From contig CAXAMN010006446.1 in NCBI GenBank assembly GCA_963970005.1, positions 1,188,793-1,252,792 on the forward strand: a DNA stretch of 64,000 bases, given 5' to 3'. Positions 23,201-30,899 of the stretch are shown here, piece after piece. Position 1 is the stretch's first letter. Every line of letters begins with the position of its first letter. This DNA is from Durusdinium trenchii. Its lineage: Eukaryota > Sar > Dinophyceae > Suessiales > Symbiodiniaceae. A program made the translations under genes and the position numbers. The notes under the pieces are model-generated. The model worked only from the letters and a program-made list of their open reading frames with translations, did no database searches and was not told the DNA's origin.

Positions 23201-25033
23201 CAGACGGTTGCGGGCATGAAAGCAACGCAACGCGAACAACGCTCTACCCTCAGACTCCCGAAGTTAAACGAGAACTACGCATTGCGCATTCGGGACAAAT
23301 CAGAACAAATATTCACATATTCTCAGTGAACAATGAAAAAGAGACCAGGGCGGCAAACGGATCAGGCAGCCCGCCCGCAAAGAAAACCAAAACACAACAT
23401 CCATTGACAAAAACAACAAAAGGGAACGAAAGGATAGCAATGTTGGACACAGCAAAGGTGTGCCCTATTATCTACCAGAGGACAATGAAAGGATGTTTGC
23501 AACACACAATCAAAGCGACTTAGACGAGGGCATGCACTTTTTGGTGTGGAGATGCGATGGATGACCTATGAACAAATATTTTCCTGGCAAAAGTAGTGTC
23601 GATTTCTTGGCGCTGCACTCCGAACCAAACATCAAAGCCACCAGACTGAGAAGGCACCGCAAAATAGAAGATCATTAATTGTCCCATCAACAAAAGGCGT
23701 CCAAAACAAAATTGAATTGCGGTTTTCCTTGGGCACACCAGCGTAGAACCTCGACAAACAATTAAGACAACGTACTGGGTTCACGGGTTAACTTGTCTTG
23801 AGCGGGAAAAGTTGTGCTGGATGATGTGTGCCCATGGTGGAAAGCTTTCTTGCGCTACTCTTGTGTATATGTATGTTGTTGGTTCATTAGAGGCGAGCGA
23901 CCGGCAAACCTAGGGTCAATGGTGGGTAGTTTTAAGGCAGGTATAGCTTTTGGGATTGCTATCATTTATTGAAATCATTTTGTTTCGGAGGTATCATCTA
24001 CATGCAAGTTAGCTGTAGAAGTAGCAAGAAGAATAGTAAGTAGGAAGTAGGAAGTAGTAGTTGTTAGTAGTAGTAGAAGTAGTACTAACTAGTAGTAGTA
24101 GTAGTAGTAGTAGAAGTAGTAGTAGTAGCAGTAGCAGTGGCAGTAGTAGTAGACGTAGTAGTAGTAGTAGTAGTAGTGAGTAGTAGTAGTAGTAGTAGTA
24201 GTAGAAGTAGAAGTAGTAGTAGTAGTAGTAGAAGCAGCAGCAGTAGTGGTTTTAGCTGTCGCCGCTGTTAGCGACCCCAGAGGAAATCGCTATTTTGGTG
24301 GTGTCGGGTTGGGTTGGGGTGGGGTGGGGCACGTGAACGTTCGCTTGCACTTACGTCACGAAGTTGATGCTTCGTGGTTGATGTGGGGTGGGGTGGGGTG
24401 GGGTGGGGCATGTTAACGTTTGCTTGCACTTGCGTCACGAAGTTGATGCTTCGTGGTTGATGTGGGGTGGGGTGGGGTGGGGCATGTTAACGTTCGCTTG
24501 CACTTGCGTCACGAAGTCTGGCGACAAGTGAAGAAATATGTGCCATACAGTCTGGCGACCCGCAAAGGTTTAGGACAGCGTGACGCAAAACGCGTCGACC
24601 AATATGTCCGCAGTTTTCAGTTTCGGTGGAACAACAGAGGAAATTTGCTTGAGGCGTTGGACCGAACGTGGCCGCAAGTGTAAAGAGAACATACACCTGC
24701 AAAACGCGTGTGCGCCAAACAAGAGTGCCCTTTCTGCTCTTCCCCATTCTAAATTCAACGTTACAAGTGCCGTCCCTTCTAAAAAATGGGATGAAACCAC
24801 ATATGATCCAACCTCTCCCTAATGAAAAACTGAAAAAATGGGAGGCTTTGAGCACTGTCCACTTCGGCCCTGTGCGATTCGCACAGGGTCGCTATTAGCG
24901 GCGGTACCTAGTTTTAGTTTTAGTAGTAGTAGTGGTAGCAGTAGCAGTAGCAGTAGTAGCAGTAGCAGTAGCAGTAGCAGTAGTAGCAGTAGTAGTAGTA
25001 GGAGTAGTAGTAGTAGGAGTAGGAGTAGGAGTG

Positions 25034-25073
<40 letters not shown>

Positions 25074-28000
25074 GAGTAGTAGTAGGAGTAGTAGTAGTAG
25101 TAGGGGTGGTGGGTGGTGGTGGGTGGTGGGTGGTGGGTGGTGGGTGGTGGTGGTGGTAGCGGTGGTAGTAGCAGAAGCAGAAGTGGAAGTAGTGGCAGTA
25201 GTAGTGGCATGTAAGTGGGCATGTGGCTTCTGAGGGCATACAGACCTATGAAGTGGGTATCGTTTGATATCGTTTTTGGTATCGGTCTAAACCCATAATT
25301 GTTTCCCATCGAAGAAACAGAAGGGAAAATGAGCAAACACAAAATGGAATGTCCAACTAGCATGGCAAAACAAATGCAAAAAAACACTTGGACATACACC
25401 GTGTCGAGTGTCAACAATGTCAAAAGGCAAAAATAGATTCCAAGATGTGTACCGTCACAAGGCTAGGTATCGTGTTTGGGAAAAATCAAGTGGCACTTTT
25501 TTGAAGAAACGTGAGCGCCGACCTTTAGCACTTTGCTCAGGTATTGAGAGTTCTTCCAAATCGCCAGGGCACACTGCTGACATACCAAATGACCTTGATT
25601 CTTTCTTGCCAAACTATTTCAGATATTCCATTCTTGTTTCATCTGCACTAGAACAATTTGCCATGCGGGCATCTCGGAAGAGAAAGCTTGATCCATTGGT
25701 TTGCTTGCTTGGGCATGAATGGACGTCCAGTGGAATGGACCAGGCTCCACCTGGAACATTCCCCTATCTTGTTCGTATCTCGTTTTGATCTCCGTTGTTT
25801 GGGTAGTGGCTCAAGGGTCAGAAGTGAGTTCACTGAAAAGTATGCTACGCCATGTGGCTGGGCAGGGAAAACCACGTCAGCCAACAAAACGTGTCCATGA
25901 ACTCGGAACACAAATCCATGCAGTTCATCCCACAAAGAGAATCTATACAAACATGTGACATGTGGGTCAGAATCGGTGTGCCATGCGCCCGGGCTCACTG
26001 CAAAGAACGGCAAACCTTACAACGCTTCAACAGGTAACGCGGACATGTATAGATTCAGAAACTTTGAAGACGGCATGTCCTTGTTGTGGCAGCACTGTGC
26101 CATGGTGTTTTCCAAAGTTGGTTAGCTAGTTTTAATCCGCTGGCCTGCCGGCGTGTCTTGTTGATGTGCTTGTACTTGTACTTGTCGTCTAATACTAAAG
26201 TTGTTCATCGCTTAGATTGCTCCTCTGCGCGGATTTTTGGCTCGACTAACTTGACCCCCCCTCCCCTCCCCACCCCCCCGCTTTGCACGTTGTTGTCTTC
26301 GCCGTCGCCTTTGTCGTCGTCATCGTCGTTCTGCGCGCGCGTTGCCTGTTTTTTGCCTGCGCATCACAGCATTTCGCCATGGTTTTATAAGCACTTTGCC
26401 CACGGTTTGCAGCAACCACCATGTACACCCACCTACGGTTTACACCAAACATCATGTACACCAAGCCACCGCTTACACCAACCACCGTTAACAACCCTTT
26501 ACACCAAACCAAGGTTTACACCAACCACAGGTCACATCAAGCCACGGTTTTACCAATCACCGCATGTTATAGGACAAGACCTTGCGTTTTTCCCGCAGCT
26601 CTCCCACCTCACCCCTTCTGCCCGCGCACTGTCTATCATACAGACCTCGACAGACCCTCTTGCCACCGACCCTTTTCCTCAACACCTACTTTCGAAATCT
26701 TAGAATGGGTTTAAAGTGGCCAGCCCCTGCCGTTCCTTTGCTTTGTGTCTTCCCCTGCCTCCAGTCTAGCTCCCCTTCTCATTTTTTTGCTCACGACACG
26801 TTGCTCCTCTGCACACATGCGGCAGCATTCAGCCGTGGAGGCCGGCGGCACACGCCAACGGCGGTTAAATTTTCCTGGACTAAACATGACTAAAAGGTGT
26901 GCCATGGGGGTGGGCCATGGGGTAACGGTTCGTGTTGAATGGGGTGAGTCACCATGTGTCGCTAGTGCCTTTTGAAACTTTGACAATGCCCATGTCGAGT
27001 GCATCGATAGCGTTTTGGAACTCAGCCAAATCACTCCGCCAACGAAGAACGGCTTTGATTAGATTTGGCTTCGATTCCATCAGGTCGGCAGCGAATGTAG
27101 AAGACTTGGAACAAAGAGAAAGGAAGAGAAAAGCAGAGGCAGCCTGAGGCAGCTAGTGGAAACATCAAGTGAGCTAAGAGTAATTAGATGCAAGGCAAGA
27201 TGCAGGACATGGAAAAACATGAGACAAGCGAGAGTTTTAGAAATTGCCGGTATCACGTGAGCTGAGAGCCGGACCGAAATGTCAGCGTCACCCTCCACAA
27301 CAAAGCCACCCCCGAAGCTGTTCTTTGCGACAACGTTCTCAATGAGGACTTTGGAGAGCTCACGTAGTCTCCTTGCACACAAGCAGCGGGGTCGATAACA
27401 GTGCGCAGCAAGAGATGTGTTGTTTGACACACATTCAAGCACATTGTCATTGTTCACATTGCAAGTTAAAGAAGCAACACAAAGAGGGTCTATTTTCTAC
27501 AGCCAGAATCTTGGCGCCACAATAATTTCTAATTCTTCTGTCTCAAAGTCAGTGGCAGAACCTGATGCGCCTGTTGAGAGCACAAATGTTGGTTGTCGAA
27601 TCCCTAGCCGTTTCTATTTTAGAATGGTACCTCCCCAATCTGGTTTGTGTGTGCGTCACGCGTAGTTTTGTAACGAATCCTACTTCAATTGGTATCTTCC
27701 TCCTTTGCCATTTGACCGTTGTGCTTTGCTTATCCAGCTTCCCAACAGAACCCTTCTCAGTCTTTTCAAAGTCCACTGGCCGCTAGCCATGTCTCAATGC
27801 GCCCTCTCCGTCAAACCCCCGCCAGACTTTCCCGGCTGCAGTGTTCAGCACTCGAAGGCTGGATGAAACCAAACTCCCCGGCTGAGATACGAAGGACTGA
27901 GTTTAGCGTATCAGAAGTGGGGCAAGACCAGAGTGCGCATCCAGGGAGTTGTCTTATGTAATAAGACAAATTCCAGTGTTCTGCTGTTCTGGCGTATTGC

Positions 28001-30840
28001 AGATAGAAACAATCAGCAACATTTCATCATCTTGTGTTCTCTTTTCTGAGTTGGCAGCAAAAACTGACGCCTGGCATGTGCTAGCAACCACCTTGGCCTG
28101 TTCTATTTCACCTGGTCGAGTTTCTTTGTCAGTCGTGCACAACCAATGTGGTTTGTGATTCTTCTTGTGCTTAATTAAGTTCGTGCAACAAGTTCATTCA
28201 GCCCTCTTTCAATCGGCACCGCCATCTTTGACCCTCCAGCTTCGCTGCAAACATCTTCTGCTAGTTAAAGCCTTCTACTCTTTGCTGGTCGCTAGCCAAG
28301 TCTCAATGTGCCCTTTCCGTAAAAGCCACCGCCAGAATCAAACGCTGTAGCATTCAGCACTTGAAGGCTTGATGAAACCAAAATCCTCAGCGCTGACTCG
28401 CGACATCAACAATCCGCATCGAAGGACATGCACTGTAGAGTCATACTTGAGTTGATGTCCAAAACATGGTTGAAGGAAGTGGAGTTACTTTTCCATACGT
28501 TTCCTTCTATTGATGATTGGTCAACGCCAATCCAAGGGGATTCAGTCATTTTGCCCAAAAGACGTGTCAATTGGGATAACTTTCCAAGCAGAAATGGCAA
28601 GTCAAACATAGTCCAAACCACCACCCAATAAACTCTTGCCGCCCAGAATCAAATCCACTGCTGCAAGGCCGCCACCCTTCTTTGCTCCAGTGGTTTTGAC
28701 CTTGGACTTGCACCGTGCACTCGGCACAGGCGACGTGCCCAGTCCCCTGCAGTCCAAATCGTCCGGTCTACAGGTTGAATGCAAGAGGTATGAGGTGTGG
28801 TGTGAGATGGTGTGGTGCGGAGTCCTCAGCCTCAGTTCAAACAGGTAGTCCAAGGAGCTGTGAGATTCGATCTTGTCAAGGTCAATGGCCCTTCGCTGTG
28901 AAATGCGCCGCCCGTTTCGATGGAGAGATCTGGAGTTTCATGCCACGCTTCCACTTGAGCATCTTCAAAGACAATGGTCCTAAATTCAACTGAGATCAAT
29001 AGGTCCACTGCGACTAAATGGCAAACTTGATTCCAACACGGTCTTGCCCATATGCAGTCAAAACAATGTAGTGCAAACCTGCATGCAACATGTTTTTTGC
29101 GCCACTCTGTACAAAGGATTCTTCTATTTCACCGCTGTCAAGGATCTCAGCTTCAAGGCGGAGTGAAATCATCTGGATTTGCCTTGGCCGCAATGGCAAG
29201 TTGCTCATCCCCCCAGTGCATTTTGTAACATTCCGGCTCGCCATGCCAAACTAAGAACATCTGAGAAGTATCTGCAAAGTGAATGTCTATCAACACGAAG
29301 CCTATCGGATGGACTTGGTTGGATTCAAGTCTTGAATTTGGTATCACAGGTTTTGGACAGGCACTATCATTGCACGGTAACTTCACAAGCAGCAAATGGG
29401 TTGAAGAAACCATTAAACGCAAACGGCCAGTGAAACGCAACATCTGCGAACAAATTCTCAAAATCAGGCGAAAACAGCAGCGACTGCATCCACTCTCAAA
29501 AGTCTGGTTCACATGCACCTGCTAAAAAATGTCAACCTACCAATGTTTTGGTGGCGGTAGGTATTGTTGCGGAATCTCCAAAGACTTTCCAACCATGCCA
29601 GCACCAGGAAAATCACACAAAAGTCGCAACTCTGCAAAAGGGCGCAGCCATGGGACCCGGTGATGCGTAGCTCCCCTGGCGTCCCACAGGTGGTCACCAC
29701 ACCCTGTGCTGCTGCGCGCAGCTGTGCCGGCCGCAGCGGAGCATGGGCCGACGCGGGTCCGCGCAGCTGGCAGCGCATCGCAGGCGATGTGCCGGGCCTC
29801 GAAAGGGAAAACTGAGAGCAAGAGGACGCTACGAACATAGCTCCTGGCCGTACCGCTAGTAACAAGAAGCTACTATAGTAACAAAGGGTATCGCTACGAA
29901 CGGAGCGATCGGACGCTACTAAATGAGGCTGAAAGACTTTCCTCGGAAGTTGTCAACAGTGGTAGGTTCATGGCACGACCAAGACTTGTAAGTGACTCTG
30001 CTACTCAAGGGAGAAATATGCAGAACAACTGCCCAGAAAGCGTAGAAGTTGATTTTGTAGTGGAATGTAGTCGGAACTATTCGAGGATGGGCAGCCACAA
30101 AGACATGATGTTTTGGGTAGAAACGGCCAAGAACGTGGAAGTGTTGGTGGATGAAAGGTTTGCCTTGCGGTTGATTGACATCAATATTTAGTACATCGAC
30201 ATGTCGAAAGAAGTTCTCGTAAATCAAACATTAAATCACTGATGGTGCTGCCATCCTAGCTACTGAAGCACCATCTGTGATAGCTGCAACCGAGACACTG
30301 GAGCTGAAAGCAATCACCAGAAATCAACTGACGTTCACAAAGATCTGCCCAGCTGATCGCTTCACAGTCCTTCCAAACAAACGAAAGCATGCAAAATCCA
30401 ATGAGTGTGGGCTGACTGTTGGCTGTGATATTGGCTAGCTACATCTGAGATGTGAATTGCTATGAATTGTGCAATTTACGCAGGTTTCCTGTAAGAACTT
30501 GACACAGGCTTGCCTGAACATCATCCTGATTGCCTGATCTGGGCGCGTGACCTCAAAACTGCGGCCCAAGCTGCGAATCACAGGGATTAGTGTAACGGCA
30601 CTTCTTGACAATGAGGAGATGAGTGGGGGATGCCGTGTATTAGGATAAATTCTACACAATTGCAGCAATGCATTGTGATTCAAGGGGCATCGCTGATGTC
30701 ATGTTCACACGTTGGCGAATTCAACGTTTGCAACGATACCGAAGCATTGTCGAGCTGCGAGGCTCGCGCTCGACCCGCAGCTCCGCCGAGACGACGCCGA
30801 GAAGTAGTGCGACAGCAAAGACCGCGAGGAGCCACGCCAT
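13943..30840 (-). CDS. Large surface-receptor-like gene: signal peptide, GGGF beta-helix repeats, membrane segments, ANNQW/PLTR cytoplasmic domain (whole span)
   Basis: Exons on the minus strand follow a logical order: signal peptide (30.8 kb), small GGG/GGA beta-helix exons (29.0-27.3 kb), a 2-kb repeat exon (20.4-18.4 kb), a Cys-containing segment (18.0-17.6 kb), membrane segments (16.2-15.3 kb) and a C-terminal domain (15.1-13.9 kb). The five junctions from 16208 to 14254 keep phase with GT/GC-AG introns, so that part is solid. Joining the N-terminal exons across the 7-kb gap at 20.4-27.2 kb is inference from strand, order and repeat type. The ectodomain resembles polymorphic outer-membrane-protein beta-helices. 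The tail is a domain that I know from many dinoflagellate proteins, possibly TIR-like. The likely role is surface sensing or adhesion. Alternatives are two neighbouring genes, or a pseudogene at the 5' end. Confidence 0.55.
14563..14677 (-). CDS. Receptor-like gene, exon with SHSWG and YWICSF motifs
   Basis: Opening after CCGAG (14678-14682), the exon completes the split codon and reads SHSWGTSFCHFVRSIRCHAL, then SWMDAAYWICSF. It ends in phase 0 at donor GTCACT (14562). SHxWG is the second signature of the domain, and YWICSF is joined by splicing to ANNQW in the next exon, giving the family signature YWICSFANNQW exactly. That fit across an intron is strong evidence for the model. Confidence 0.7.
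15014..15113 (-). CDS. Receptor-like gene, first exon of the cytoplasmic domain
   Basis: After the acceptor GTGAG (15114-15118) 100 bases read FILERNMHFVVANIVRPL then TKSNGVSFVTLWGG. IVRPLT and the following WGG are hallmarks of the domain in other dinoflagellate proteins. The exon ends GGCAG with the non-canonical donor GCAAGT at 15013, in phase 2, which matches the next exon. Confidence 0.65.
15294..15525 (-). CDS. Receptor-like gene, exon with further membrane segment
   Basis: An 85-base intron (GTAAGT at 15610, AG at 15526-15527) joins in phase 0 to VTAVFVLALPMAVVAAVLHW, a third hydrophobic segment, followed by WLIQRLYRITPFSEALDAYQ and a polar stretch with many His, Pro and Asn. The frame meets TGA near 15286. 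A GT donor at 15293 in phase 1 comes just before it and joins correctly to the exon at 15113, completing WKHFES. Without that splice the protein would end here. Confidence 0.6.
15611..16208 (-). CDS. Receptor-like gene, membrane-spanning exon
   Basis: An acceptor AACAG precedes base 16208. The frame reads YFQDGICLPCE (end of the Cys-rich module) and WLPRKKLERVILITGAAVLV, entering a first hydrophobic segment ending FIVFEIL. A soluble loop of about 100 residues with two Cys (PVDCASCRG) follows. A second strong hydrophobic segment (FLFTLLIALFFVLAMLPTMI) comes next and ends TFVTWR. The donor GTAAGT at 15610 ends the exon in phase 0. The two membrane segments place the repeat exon outside and the C-terminal domain inside the cell, if topology is conventional. 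Confidence 0.7.
17608..18050 (-). CDS. Receptor-like gene, Cys-containing juxtamembrane exon
   Basis: The frame has a stretch with scattered Cys, then SCPDCPQGVTFKATEDG, LSPEDLQCSKTFTVPLGENKS and YTPCTVLNHS. CPDCPQG followed by an acidic turn is typical of short Cys-rich modules between ectodomain repeats and membrane. Position and strand fit the gene. The exact exon ends are unknown, and at least one more small exon before 16208 is likely because the phases do not match directly. Confidence 0.5.
18404..20377 (-). CDS. Receptor-like gene, large GGGF beta-helix repeat exon
   Basis: After the acceptor CCCCAG at 20378-20383 a frame of about 655 codons opens. It contains about 17 units of roughly 28 residues, each starting GGGF and ending in a strand such as STLNLQNVKA or STVSIQHATA. 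Most units carry Asn-x-Ser/Thr sites (CNST, NGSS, NQST, NAT), consistent with a glycosylated ectodomain. The organisation recalls chlamydial Pmp proteins (GGAI/FxxN) and other pectin-lyase-like beta-helices. Units form a five-unit super-repeat present three times. The last 130 residues lose the repeat and contain Cys. The exon probably ends before the CA repeat (18429-18449), near 18480, where the frame turns into low complexity. Confidence 0.85.
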   Translation of the reverse strand, partial: DSGLIDIKNASSGRGGGGFFARNFELTNHSTLRVQNATAEGFGGGFIASNGAVIAGNSTLNLQTVKAETHGGGFLCEAVDIGGGSTVKISNSHAETADGGGFSALTTSKVSNGSSLIIVNATARNGGGFVSNDAAICNSTVTIQHATATAFGGGFLALEGVVIDEKSNVNISDSAALNGGGFHGDSRLQVTNQSTLNLQNVKARNQGGGFNFLGEVDISGDSTVKISNSETKSGDGGGFYALKGSKVSNGSSLLIVNATARNGGGFVSKDIAAMCNSTVSIQHATARESGGGFVAFDGVVIDEMSVVSISGAVAGAGGGGFSTSNPDKRLQVTNQSTLNLQNVKAKFGGGGFLSQGEVEIGGSSAVKISDSHTDFGDGGGFEARKELRVSNGSTLVIRNATAGGLLGGGFYAGGKVAVRNSTVSIQHAASGQYGGGFFANGGIALVDASTVAMSDTHAGVDGGGFKVATVLAIHNSSMSMANSTAARTGTAGHVDGQVLLSSQSSLDIHQAKGDGNSAVLVASCLQLHPESNVVLDGIIGGHGLDLQNSCSFSPCTNTTFQVADSAALSASGRLSSGLLSAKVCPHEEVRLSGIHLCSWNSSLLTTRPTSVVVDDVSIHYQPPVNNLQILAAQDLPVLHQHVQSVCVCVSPISRSLF
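18429..18449. repeat. CA/TG dinucleotide microsatellite
   Basis: About ten CA units at the 3' edge of the large repeat exon. In the minus-strand frame they give an alternating Val-Cys run, which suggests that the exon ends before them. Confidence 0.8.
20640..20940. repeat. Tandem repeat, unit of about 45-55 bases
   Basis: Five to six imperfect copies of a unit containing ACACTTTGGCAACTTCCACC and a TTGACGACAGTTAC-like second half. It lies in presumed intron sequence just upstream of the large repeat exon. Confidence 0.65.
21540..21715. repeat. Short tandem repeat, GACACTCTTGTGG-type unit
   Basis: About ten imperfect copies of a 13-18-base unit such as GGGACACTCTTGTGG. Immediately downstream (21735-21945) two to three diverged copies of a longer unit with GACTTCCTCCAnAAGTCAC follow. 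Confidence 0.6.
22040..23230. repeat. Diverged tandem duplication of about 650-770 bases
   Basis: Blocks recur in the same order. GCCTGCCACGAAA...TACATCACATCTTC appears at about 22121 and 22768. GCGCAAATCC with ATGGCACAG appears at about 22258 and 22925. TCTGACACTT...CATCCAAAA appears at about 22350 and 23105. GCAGGGC before a repeated TTGCGnACATGAAA appears at about 22396 and 23163. The offset grows from about 650 to 765, showing indels. No coding function is seen. Confidence 0.6.
24010..24250. repeat. AGT trinucleotide microsatellite
   Basis: A long interrupted array of AGT units with AGC, AGA and AAGT variants. Long open frames across it in several phases are artefacts of the trinucleotide period. 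Confidence 0.9.
24300..24525. repeat. Minisatellite with TGGGG runs
   Basis: Nearly three copies of a unit of about 75-85 bases made of GTTGATGCTTCGTGGTTGAT, then a variable run of TGGGG, then GTTAACGTTCGCTTGCACTT and GCGTCACGAA. Copies differ mainly in the number of TGGGG units (3 to 4). Confidence 0.8.
24900..25212. repeat. AGT/AGC then GGT trinucleotide microsatellite
   Basis: About 180 bases of AGT with AGC and AGG variants are followed by about 125 bases of GGT/GGGT. Open frames through it on both strands are low-complexity artefacts. Confidence 0.9.
25213..27250. other. Presumed intron without supported exon; minisatellite at 26410-26560
   Basis: A plus-strand frame at 25408-25788 and others are open but carry no recognisable motif. 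Between 26410 and 26560 a tandem repeat of roughly 16-22 bases, with ACACCAA, ACCACC and GTTTAC elements, is present. Nothing else is supported. Confidence 0.5.
27255..27358 (-). CDS. Receptor-like gene, beta-helix exon (GGGF unit)
   Basis: Behind AG at 27359-27360 the frame reads LSKVLIENVVAKNSFGGGF then VVEGDADISVRLS, the same strand-turn pattern as in the large repeat exon. The frame closes into hydrophobic sequence beyond 27255, where intron is presumed. This is the last small exon seen before the 7-kb gap to 20.4 kb. Confidence 0.5.
27785..27885 (-). pseudogene. Duplicated beta-helix exon (copy 2), degenerate
   Basis: This is a diverged copy of the exon at 28295-28388. It reads LVSSSLRVLNTAAG, then a run in which the expected GGGF is only recovered by a one-base shift (WRGF in frame, SGGG in the neighbouring frame), then GEGALRH. 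The intron flank GCTAGCGGCCAG is conserved with copy 1. It may be a dead exon left in an intron. Confidence 0.4.
28295..28388 (-). CDS. Receptor-like gene, beta-helix exon (GGGF unit, copy 1)
   Basis: The minus strand reads ILVSSSLQVLNATAFDSGGGF followed by YGKGTLRL, one complete unit of the repeat. The frame is bounded by AG upstream and by GCTAGCG downstream, where a GC donor is possible before the in-frame TAG. A closely similar copy including the flanking GCTAGCG lies 500 bases away at about 27.8 kb, which marks a local exon duplication. Confidence 0.5.
28610..28700 (-). CDS. Receptor-like gene, beta-helix exon (GGGL unit)
   Basis: Behind an acceptor AG/GTC the frame reads VKTTGAKKGGGLAAVDLILGG, again a Gly-triplet turn followed by an aliphatic strand. 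The short open segment at 28406-28560 (SNSTSFNHVLDINSSMTLQ), with several potential N-glycosylation sites, may be a further exon of the same gene. Confidence 0.4.
28846..28980 (-). CDS. Receptor-like gene, beta-helix exon (GGAF unit)
   Basis: After an acceptor AG the frame reads TIVFEDAQVEAWHETPDLS, then ETGGAFHSEGPLTLTRSNL. The GGAF turn followed by a short strand is the same pattern as the units of the large repeat exon. The spacing (about 35-45 residues) suits one to two beta-helix coils. The exon probably ends at a GT near 28845. An open stretch at 29014-29244 (SLRLEAEILDSGEIEES) may be the preceding exon. Confidence 0.45.
29827..29925. repeat. Dispersed repeat, GAGTAACAAGAAGC type (copy 1)
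   Basis: Contains AGTAACAAGAAGCTACTATA, ATCGCTACGAACGGAGC and GAGCGATCGGACGCTA. All three blocks recur at 63103-63205 in a different order and spacing. It is a family dispersed in the genome, of unknown type, here in a presumed intron. Confidence 0.65.
30726..30840 (-). CDS. Receptor-like gene, exon with signal peptide
   Basis: ATG at 30838-30840 opens a frame beginning MAWLLAVFAVALLLGVVSAE, a classic secretory signal peptide with hydrophobic core and Ala-x-Ser-Ala type cleavage site. A basic stretch with RVEREPRSS follows. A GTTGAA donor at 30725 would end the exon in phase 1, just before the in-frame TGA (30721-30723). It is the most 5' coding signal of the series and the natural start of a secreted or membrane protein. 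An open segment at about 30440-30650 may be the next exon but is not convincing. Confidence 0.6.
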
Positions 30841-30899
30841 AGCACGGACTGTGACTGGATGTGGGCAATGATGGGTCCAACAAAAACAAAGATTATTCC

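Noticed and set aside
24300-24525. Possible CRISPR-like array
   Set aside because: The units are contiguous tandem copies without distinct spacers, and the genome is eukaryotic.
24838-25423. Long open frames on both strands (poly-Ser, poly-Thr, poly-Val/Tyr)
   Set aside because: They are produced by the AGT/GGT trinucleotide arrays.
26228-26250. TTTTTGGCTCGACTAA, recalling the end of the dinoflagellate spliced leader
   Set aside because: Only about nine bases match and the 5' part of the leader is absent.
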